From: JBMOJK01 sp049315825
GTDB lineage: Bacteria; Patescibacteriota; Gracilibacteria; BD1-5; UBA2023
Direction: 5' to 3'
Length of the DNA stretch: 21,748 nucleotides
Assembly: GCA_049315825.1 (NCBI GenBank)
Contig: JBMOJK010000019.1
Location: forward strand, 1 to 21,748
A program made the position numbers and the translations under genes. Positions 15,838-21,748 of the stretch are shown one piece after another. Under the pieces are notes generated by a model. That model was given only the letters and a program-made list of their open reading frames with translations. It ran no database searches and had not been told where the DNA came from. Within the stretch, counting starts at the first letter, position 1. Every line of letters starts with the position of its first letter.

Positions 15838-15861
15838 AAAAAAGCTATTCCGAAGAATAGC
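15838..15861 (-). terminator. topA intrinsic terminator
   Basis: On the minus strand GCTATTC, tetraloop TTCG, GAATAGC, then six T. It lies about 20 bases beyond the topA stop. Confidence 0.88.
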
Positions 15862-15880
15862 CAATTTGTAACGCGGATGT

Positions 15881-18169
15881 TTATTCTTCGATTCCCTGTG
15901 TATCCGGAGGAAGAGGCGGTTCATCACTGCCACCGATTCCATTTGAACCCATAGGCTCAGGAGCACCTTCTTCGGTATTCTTGGCATCCTTTGGGAGATT
16001 CTTGGCATTCTTACACTCTGGATAGGCAGAACATGCAAGAAATGGCCCTCGCTTGGAGTTCTTGACGTGCATCGTTCCAACGCCACACTTGTCACAGACT
16101 TCCCCACCGTATTTTTCTTCGAGTGGCGCGAGTTTCTGATCTGGAACCTTTCCGATCCACTTTACTTCTGGATAGAGACTAGAAGCAAGGAATGGTCCGA
16201 ATCGTCCGTTCTTCACAACGATCGTTCCTCCGGCAGGACATTCTTTTCCTTCGAATTCAGCCTTGAGCTTTTCGATGTATTCGTTCTCCCCTGGCTTCAC
16301 GATATTCTCGATGAAGTCACATTCTGGATAGCGGTTACATCCGATGAATCGACCTGCCTTGCTGAACTTGTAGACGAGTTCTCCTTCTTCACACTTTGGA
16401 CAATTTCGACCTACTTTTTCCTGGACTTTTCCCTTGGATTCCATGACCTTTTCGAGATCTTGGGAAAATTTCCCGTAGAATCTCTCGAGCATCACTACCC
16501 ATTCGAGATTTCCTTGTGCAACCTGGTCGAATTCTTGTTCGACTTTAGCTGTGAACTTGTAGTCCATCATGTCCGGGAAATTGGCTTCGAGGAAGTCATT
16601 GACCGTGAAGGCGATATCGGTTGGGGCGAGTTTCTTTTCGATCTTTTCTACATATCCACGTTCTACGATCGTTGAAATCGTTGGGGCATACGTTGCAGGA
16701 CGACCGATTTCATCGGCTTCGAGTTTTTTAACGAGCGCGGCTTCGGTGTATCGTGCAGGCGGTCTAGTGAACGACTGGTCTCCACGAAGCGACTGAGTCT
16801 TGATGATCTCGCCTTCACTGATCGCAGGAAGTGCCTTTGAATCCGCCTCCTCTTCGTCGTCGTTTCCTTCGACATAGAGCTTCATAAATCCTGGGAATTT
16901 CACCACTTCACCCTTCGATACCCAGAGTTCATTATCAGCCTGTGCTGGGATGAACTGGTAGGTTGTTGTTTCTACAAGTGCTTCCTTCATCTGTGAAGCA
17001 ACGGTACGCTCCCAGATAAGCTTATAGAGACGGAGCTCTGATGCCTCGAGTCCGATACTGTCTGGAGTTTTGTCCATGTCAGTTGGACGGATCGCTTCGT
17101 GGGCTTCCTGAGCATTTGCTTGCTTCGTCTTGAACTTTCGTCCTTCTGGGAGTGAGTATTCTTTACCGAATTGCTTCTCGATGAACGCCTTGGCAGCTCC
17201 GATCGCGAGATCTGAGAGATTTACCGAGTCGGTACGCATATAGGTGATGTGTCCATTCTGGTAGAGACTCTGAGCGACACTCATTGTTTGATTGAGGCTG
17301 TAACCGAGCTTGCGTGATGCTTCCTGTTGGAGTGTAGAAGTCGTAAATGGTGCACCGGGAGTACGAACGGATTCTTTCTTCTCAGCATTCTCGAGCTTGA
17401 AATCGAGTGGAAGCTTGATCTCAGTGGAGAGTGTTCCTTTTTTCCCTTCCTTGAATGCAAGAGTCGACACGTCCGCACCGAGGGCTGCGAGGAGCTTCTC
17501 GAGGTCGGCTCGGGTCTTGAGCTTTGCAGCCTTTCCTGAGAGCTTAGTGAGTTCAATATCAAACTTAATCCCTGCAGACTCTGCCTGAGTCGTGATACGC
17601 CAAGACTCTTCTGGGACAAATGCCTTGATCTCACGTTCGCGCTCAACGATAAGTTTTACTGCAACAGACTGTACTCGTCCAGCCGAAAGACCGGTCTTGA
17701 TCTTCTGCCAAAGAACCGGTGAAACCTTGAAACCTACCAAGCGATCAAGGATACGACGTGATTGCTGCGCATTGACGAGGTCGATATCAATCGTCCCCGG
17801 TTTCGCAAAAGATTTCACGATAGAATCCTTCGTGATTTCATGATACACAACTCGCTGAGCTTTTGCTGGATCCAATTCAAGAACCTGACAAAGATGCCAA
17901 GCAATCGCCTCTCCTTCACGGTCAGGGTCGGTTGCTAGGATGACATTTTCAGCTTGTTTGGCGAGTTTTTTGAGCTCGTTCACGGTTTTCTTTTTTTCCT
18001 CAGAAACGATGTAGGTAGGTTTGAACCCATTTTCTATATCGATACCGAGATTTTTCTTTTCAAGATCACGGATGTGGCCCATTGACGCCTTCACCGTGAA
18101 ATCTTTTCCGAGGTATGATTCGATCTTTTTTCCTTTCGTAGGAGACTCGACAATAACGAGATTTTTCAT
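15881..18169 (-). CDS. topA: DNA topoisomerase I (type IA)
   Basis: 762 residues. It relaxes negative supercoils through a 5'-phosphotyrosyl intermediate. The TOPRIM domain has Glu8 (V-E-S-P) and D-P-D-R-E-G (Asp81, Asp83). The catalytic tyrosine is Tyr310 in I-T-Y-M-R-T-D-S. The C-terminus carries three zinc-ribbon-like repeats: C-P-K-C with C-N-R-Y-P-E-C, a degenerate middle copy (one Cys, G-R-F-G-P-F-L-A-S-S-L-Y-P), and C-D-K-C with C-S-A-Y-P-E-C, then a Gly/Pro/Glu-rich tail. ATG at 18169 follows a minus-35 TTGACA promoter by a very short leader. No in-frame TGA despite many glycines. Confidence 0.97.
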   Translation of the reverse strand: MKNLVIVESPTKGKKIESYLGKDFTVKASMGHIRDLEKKNLGIDIENGFKPTYIVSEEKKKTVNELKKLAKQAENVILATDPDREGEAIAWHLCQVLELDPAKAQRVVYHEITKDSIVKSFAKPGTIDIDLVNAQQSRRILDRLVGFKVSPVLWQKIKTGLSAGRVQSVAVKLIVEREREIKAFVPEESWRITTQAESAGIKFDIELTKLSGKAAKLKTRADLEKLLAALGADVSTLAFKEGKKGTLSTEIKLPLDFKLENAEKKESVRTPGAPFTTSTLQQEASRKLGYSLNQTMSVAQSLYQNGHITYMRTDSVNLSDLAIGAAKAFIEKQFGKEYSLPEGRKFKTKQANAQEAHEAIRPTDMDKTPDSIGLEASELRLYKLIWERTVASQMKEALVETTTYQFIPAQADNELWVSKGEVVKFPGFMKLYVEGNDDEEEADSKALPAISEGEIIKTQSLRGDQSFTRPPARYTEAALVKKLEADEIGRPATYAPTISTIVERGYVEKIEKKLAPTDIAFTVNDFLEANFPDMMDYKFTAKVEQEFDQVAQGNLEWVVMLERFYGKFSQDLEKVMESKGKVQEKVGRNCPKCEEGELVYKFSKAGRFIGCNRYPECDFIENIVKPGENEYIEKLKAEFEGKECPAGGTIVVKNGRFGPFLASSLYPEVKWIGKVPDQKLAPLEEKYGGEVCDKCGVGTMHVKNSKRGPFLACSAYPECKNAKNLPKDAKNTEEGAPEPMGSNGIGGSDEPPLPPDTQGIEE

Positions 18170-18178
18170 ATGGGGCAG

Positions 18179-18206
18179 AGCCTACCAAGCATACTCGCTT
18201 TGTCAA
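18179..18206 (-). promoter_or_regulatory. topA promoter
   Basis: On the minus strand TTGACA (18201-18206), 16-nt spacer, TAGGCT (18179-18184). The predicted start is about three bases before the ATG, so the message would be almost leaderless. Confidence 0.5.
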
Positions 18207-18230
18207 AACTTATTCAGACTACTTTCCCGC

Positions 18231-18259
18231 TTGACCCGAACGATAAAGTCTTCTACAAT
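18231..18259 (+). promoter_or_regulatory. Promoter of the prepilin-FecR gene
   Basis: TTGACC (18231-18236), 17-nt spacer, TACAAT (18254-18259), then TTGC. It supports translation starting at the ATG at 18281 rather than at 18170, which lies upstream of the promoter. Confidence 0.65.
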
Positions 18260-18280
18260 TTGCTAAATAAGACCTTTCCC

Positions 18281-20722
18281 ATGGCTCATATCTTCTCCCA
18301 AGTACGAAGGAAGTTTGGTTTCTCCTTGATTGAAGTGATTGTTGTAGTCTCTATTATTGGGGCACTTTCGATTGTTGCGTATGTAGCTGCGGCCTCCTTT
18401 TCTGAGAGTCGAAATAATTCAAAGCGCATAGCGGATATAAGTACACTCAAAGGTGCACTTGAAACGATGCTCGTCGAAACAAAAACACTCCCCGATCCAA
18501 CTGCCAATCGTTCATATTACCTTGCAAATGGTGGATATGCTCATTCACAAGCAGGAGCATACGGGGTTTCCAGTTCATTCTCAGAAGATATTCTAGGAAA
18601 ATACACGCTCGCCGATCATCCCAAGGATCCAAAGACGGGTGGATTTTATTCGTACGGTCGCAATTTCGAATCCCACCCTTCATACGATATCGCTGCAGTC
18701 ATTAGTGAAAATGGGAGTAATGTAACGTACCTCCGTGGAACATCCAACGGATCTGTGCTCCCTTCGCTCATAAAAGCCTATGATCAGGGTGGCTTCGTAG
18801 AAGACGGAAAAGCAAATCTTCTCCCGTACAATCCCTATGCCCGTGAGCTCATAGGGCGAATTATGACATACACTGGAACAGTTAGTATTACTCCTGCCAA
18901 GGTTCTCACTGCCTCTCTTGTAGCCGGTGATGAAGTACACGTAAACGCTGGTGGACTTGCAAGTATCAAGCTTTCTGATGGATCTGAGATTACACTCTGA
19001 AACCCCACTACTGAAACCGTCCTCAAGATCAATGAGCTCAAGATGAAGGATGATGCCGGGCTACTCACCCATGTACGCCTTGCACTCACAAGTGGAGAAA
19101 TGTGGACTCAAGCACCAAAACTTCGAGAATTCAATGGCAATCGTAGTGACTTTGAGGTTGAAACACAAGGAACAGTCGCGGCAGTACGAGGAACGATCTT
19201 CGGAGTTGCAGTTGGTGCGTCGGATGCTACATTTACTCTCTATGAAGGAAAAATTCAGCTGAAAGATGCAGCGACAAGTGCTCCAGAAAATATCGTCGGC
19301 AGTGGCTCGACTGGATCTGGAACCATCGAAGTACTTCACTCTGCTCCACCCATCTCTGTTGCTGCTGGAAATACACAGGGAAGCTCATCACTTCAGAGCT
19401 CGATAGTAACTCCTGAAATAAAGGCCAGCATTGAAAACAAACTCCGTGATGCCAATGATACCATTACTAATAGCACTCCAGGTATCCAGGGCTATCGTCT
19501 AAATAACACCCTTCTAGAAGTAAATTTCACCGATACAGGATATGATCTCGCTCGGGCACAGATCGCAAGTGGCACTCTAGTTGAGGCGCGTATTACAGGA
19601 ACAGGTTCTGTACCTTTCACTCTTTCGGAGAGTCCTATCGGAAAAGAGATCAGTGTAACACTCTGTAAAAATACTGTTTTTGGCTCACTCTGTAGTTTGC
19701 CATATCGGTTTACTCCGAGTGTAAATTCGTCAGATCTTATCAGTGTTGCGGGACTTGGAAGCAAACTTGCAACCCTATCTTCTCAAGATGTTGAAAAAGG
19801 TTGTCAGGATAGAAATCCTATATTTTGCGACAGTCCAAAGCTCATCGCCTACGCAGAATACGACAACGATCTCAATCTGCGTGTACGATCAGGAAGCCTT
19901 GTAGGAAATACAACCGGAATTGAGATGGCAACAGCTGAAAGGGTAAACGGTGATTATATACCATGGGTAGATACCACTGGCGCATTCAAGCCGACAACCA
20001 CTTGCGTAAATATCAGTCCAATTAATACCACTAAAATTGCAGAATGTGCTTCTCTTCTCTGACTCGATGAAGAGAAGCGTAATATCGTTACACAAGACTA
20101 CTACGCTCAAGTAAGTCTTCGACAAGCACGTCTTGCGAACTACGCTCATCTCTCTATCACCGACTACCTCCCACTCTGGACACAAAATGGTCTCATGCAC
20201 ATCACTCCAACAAACGGTGCAGCTTTCACGGGAGTGTACATCAACGACAGTGGATCTGGCGGAACTCTCTTCTATGACGGTGGACATCTTTGGCCACTTC
20301 TGATCAATCCAAAGTGAACCGTGCTTGAATTTGGAGTTCGCGGTGTAGCACTCAAAGAAATCTCAAAAAGCCATGTACTCTTCTCGGCTGAGTCAAGTGG
20401 TAACACCTCATTCATCAAGCTCGCACTTCAGTGACAAAATATGTATTTCGGTGCATTGGGCGGCCTTGGACTCACGCTTCCTATCCCAACGGGTGCAATA
20501 TTAAACAATGAACTCTATACCGTTCGAGTTACCATTGATACAACGCAAGTTACACCAACTTCAAAGCTTGAGATTATTGGACCAGGGATAACAAATGCCG
20601 TAATGAGTGGAAGTGGTGACCTCAGCGGCGCAAGGGGGATTACAAAAGTATACATCGGTGGTAAATTATACGGTAGTCAGTGGAACGATCTCATCGACTA
20701 TTTCCGAATTTCACAACTATAA
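18281..20722 (+). CDS. Prepilin-type protein with FecR domain and LamG-like C-terminus
   Basis: 813 residues with TGA read as Gly at codons 240, 594, 679 and 718 (18998, 20060, 20315, 20432). The N-terminus is a textbook type IV prepilin signal: basic leader, then G-F-S-L-I-E-V-I with cleavage after Gly13 and Glu at mature position 5, followed by a hydrophobic helix to about residue 38. Residues about 215-330 match a FecR domain: G-D-E-V-H-V, L-S-D-G-S-E-I-T-L, then F-E-V-E-T-Q-G-T-V-A-A-V-R-G-T-I-F-G-V and Y-E-G-K-I. The first TGA lies inside that domain. The C-terminus (about 630-813) has a LamG/concanavalin-like strand pattern ending N-D-L-I-D-Y-F-R-I-S. It is likely a minor pilin or pseudopilus-linked surface adhesin. 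No sigma factor or TonB receptor gene is nearby, so classical FecR signalling is unlikely. Ends TAA. Confidence 0.88.
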
Positions 20723-20741
20723 AAAGAACACCTCATCCCTC

Positions 20742-20769
20742 CTTGCTTTTCGAGCTTTTTCGATACAAT
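20742..20769 (+). promoter_or_regulatory. Probable ppa promoter
   Basis: CTTGCT (20742-20747), 16-nt spacer, TACAAT (20764-20769), then TGGGC. The expected start is near 20776, giving a leader of about 20 nt. The minus-10 and the following T-N-G resemble the atp and prepilin promoters. Confidence 0.5.
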
Positions 20770-20796
20770 TGGGCAGTTAATATTTTATGTATCGCA

Positions 20797-21381
20797 ATGG
20801 CTAATATCGACCACGCACCGAGCAAATACATGCTCAATCTTCTCCATGTACTTCCTGCGTTCGCAGATGAGAGCAAGAATCGTATCAACACGATCATCGA
20901 ACTCAATTCTATGACGATCAACAAGTACGAGATCATCACTGAATCAGGTCAGCTCAAACTCGACCGTGTTGGATTCTCTTCACTTGCCTACCCTTTTGCA
21001 TACGGAGCGATCCCGTGTACTTGGGACGAAGACGGAGATCCACTCGATGTAGAAATCGTAGGAGTTACTGAACCACTCCACCCAGGTTCCCTCGCTGAAA
21101 TCCGCATCATCGGTATCATGAAATTCGATGATGGAGGTGAGGTAGACGACAAGGTGATCGGTGTACTCGCCGATGATAAGCGCATGGACCACATCACGAG
21201 TTTCGAACAGCTCGGTGATCACTGGCTCAAGGAGACTCAGTACTATTGGGAACACTACAAGGATCTCAAGAAACCAGGAACTTGCAAGGTAAATGGATTC
21301 TTCGATGTCGAAGAAGCTGTTAAAATCATCAAGGAATGTGAAGCACGCTACGTGACTGACTATCTCCCAAAATTCAACTAA
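20797..21381 (+). CDS. ppa: Inorganic pyrophosphatase (soluble, family I)
   Basis: 194 residues. It hydrolyses pyrophosphate from biosynthetic reactions in the cytoplasm. The metal-binding signature D-E-D-G-D-P-L-D-V (Asp79, Asp81, Asp84) and the second acidic cluster K-F-D-D-G-G-E-V-D-D-K (about 109-119) are present, as are K-Y-E and the late H-Y-K-D-L-K. ATG at 20797 gives M-A-N-I-D-H and fits the promoter; an ATG at 20787 is out of frame. The N-terminus is about 15 residues longer than in E. coli. No in-frame TGA; ends TAA. Confidence 0.95.
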   Translation: MANIDHAPSKYMLNLLHVLPAFADESKNRINTIIELNSMTINKYEIITESGQLKLDRVGFSSLAYPFAYGAIPCTWDEDGDPLDVEIVGVTEPLHPGSLAEIRIIGIMKFDDGGEVDDKVIGVLADDKRMDHITSFEQLGDHWLKETQYYWEHYKDLKKPGTCKVNGFFDVEEAVKIIKECEARYVTDYLPKFN

Positions 21382-21387
21382 TCCTCT

Positions 21388-21408
21388 CCCCCGATCACTC
21401 GGGGGATT
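21388..21408 (+). terminator. Short GC-rich hairpin after ppa
   Basis: CCCCCGA, loop TCAC, TCGGGGG, followed by ATTT. The stem is strong but the T-run is poor, so partial read-through into the next gene is likely. Confidence 0.55.
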
Positions 21409-21415
21409 TCCAACT

Positions 21416-21748
21416 ATGCACCTCGCCATCACTACCGCACCCGGACTCGAAAGCTTCGTCAAGAACGAATGTTCTCGTATGAAGATCAAAGTTACCAAGG
21501 TCGAAGATCGACTCGTTCAAGTAGAGTCCACGGACGATGCCATGGCGAAACTCAACATCGGACTTCGCACTGCCAACCGTGTCTACCTCAAGCTCAACGA
21601 AGGAAAATCCACCTCTTTCGATGATCTTTTTGAACTCGTAAAATCCATCAACTGGCGATCACTCGTCCCCAAGAATGCTCCGATCATCGTCGATGCCCTC
21701 TCGATCAAGTCTACTCTTGAGAGCATTCCTGCTGTGCAGCGTACTGTC
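21416..21748 (+). CDS. rlmL: THUMP-domain RNA methyltransferase, N-terminal part (3' end outside window)
   Basis: 111 codons are visible, open to the window edge. The N-terminus A-P-G-L-E-S-F-V-K-N-E and the THUMP region with L-R-T-A-N-R-V-Y-L-K-L, then I-V-D-A-L-S-I-K-S-T-L and I-P-A-V-Q-R-T-V, match the RlmL/UPF0020 group that methylates 23S rRNA guanosine N2. The Rossmann methyltransferase domain should follow beyond the window. It begins about 10 bases after the hairpin following ppa, with no promoter seen between, so co-transcription with ppa is likely. The symbol is by family resemblance. Confidence 0.75.
   Translation, partial: MHLAITTAPGLESFVKNECSRMKIKVTKVEDRLVQVESTDDAMAKLNIGLRTANRVYLKLNEGKSTSFDDLFELVKSINWRSLVPKNAPIIVDALSIKSTLESIPAVQRTV

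Noticed and set aside
15657..15860. 67-residue open frame between trpS and topA on the plus strand
   Set aside because: It runs through the long hairpin and the topA terminator; composition looks non-coding and no motif is seen.
18170..18280. N-terminal extension of the prepilin from an ATG at 18170
   Set aside because: It precedes the prepilin leader and spans a good TTGACC-17-TACAAT promoter; ATG 18281 gives the normal short basic leader.
1..21748. tRNA, rRNA, CRISPR array or insertion sequence
   Set aside because: No T-loop/anticodon arrangement, rRNA core, direct-repeat array or transposase-like protein was seen on either strand.

Overview
This window is a densely packed chromosome segment from a bacterium that reads UGA as glycine (translation table 25). 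That points to the candidate phyla Gracilibacteria (BD1-5/GN02) or Absconditabacteria (SR1). The evidence is internal. All 22 genes whose stop codon is visible end in TAA (16) or TAG (6), and none ends in TGA. At least 28 in-frame TGA codons lie inside eight otherwise continuous genes. Several fall where the protein family requires glycine, most clearly the first Gly of the RNase H motif D-G-G-A-R-G-N-P-G (6309-6311) and the L-G-L motif of a TrmB regulator (12692-12694). Read with the standard code, these eight genes break into fragments, and one (13932-14669) has no recognisable standard-code reading frame at all.

Layout. 1-951 is the 3' end of a surface-type protein that uses TGA heavily, closed by a terminator containing its stop codon. 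1059-6195 is an F-type ATP synthase operon, atpB-E-F-H-A-(unknown gene)-G, with a short delta subunit and an unrelated 283-residue gene inserted between alpha and gamma. 6285-8164 holds an RNase HI-type gene, then two genes on the minus strand (an alpha-helical repeat protein and a small membrane-anchored protein). 8374-10213 is the second ATP synthase unit, atpD-C, driven by a near copy of the atpB promoter. 10249-11367 is hflX on the minus strand. 11530-14669 is an accessory stretch: an unknown small protein, a TrmB-type regulator with a palindrome on its start codon, a divergent PHP-domain phosphoesterase, and a phosphodiester glycosidase (NAGPA-domain) gene whose start overlaps the trpS stop. 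14669-18169 holds trpS and topA on the minus strand, separated by a strongly structured 105-nt hairpin that may be an RNA gene or leader. 18281-20722 encodes an 813-residue prepilin with an internal FecR domain and a LamG-like end. 20797-21381 is a soluble inorganic pyrophosphatase, and the window ends inside a THUMP-type 23S rRNA methyltransferase gene.

How the genes fit together. The two atp units together encode a complete proton-type F1Fo enzyme: a, c, b, a short delta, alpha, gamma, beta and epsilon. The c subunit lacks the usual Na+ ligands. Pyrophosphatase, TrpRS, topoisomerase I, HflX and the rRNA methyltransferase are core housekeeping genes. None of the completely visible core genes except rnhA contains an in-frame TGA, whereas nearly all accessory and surface genes do. 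No tRNA, rRNA, CRISPR array or insertion sequence was recognised, and no stretch of more than 300 bases lacks a gene.
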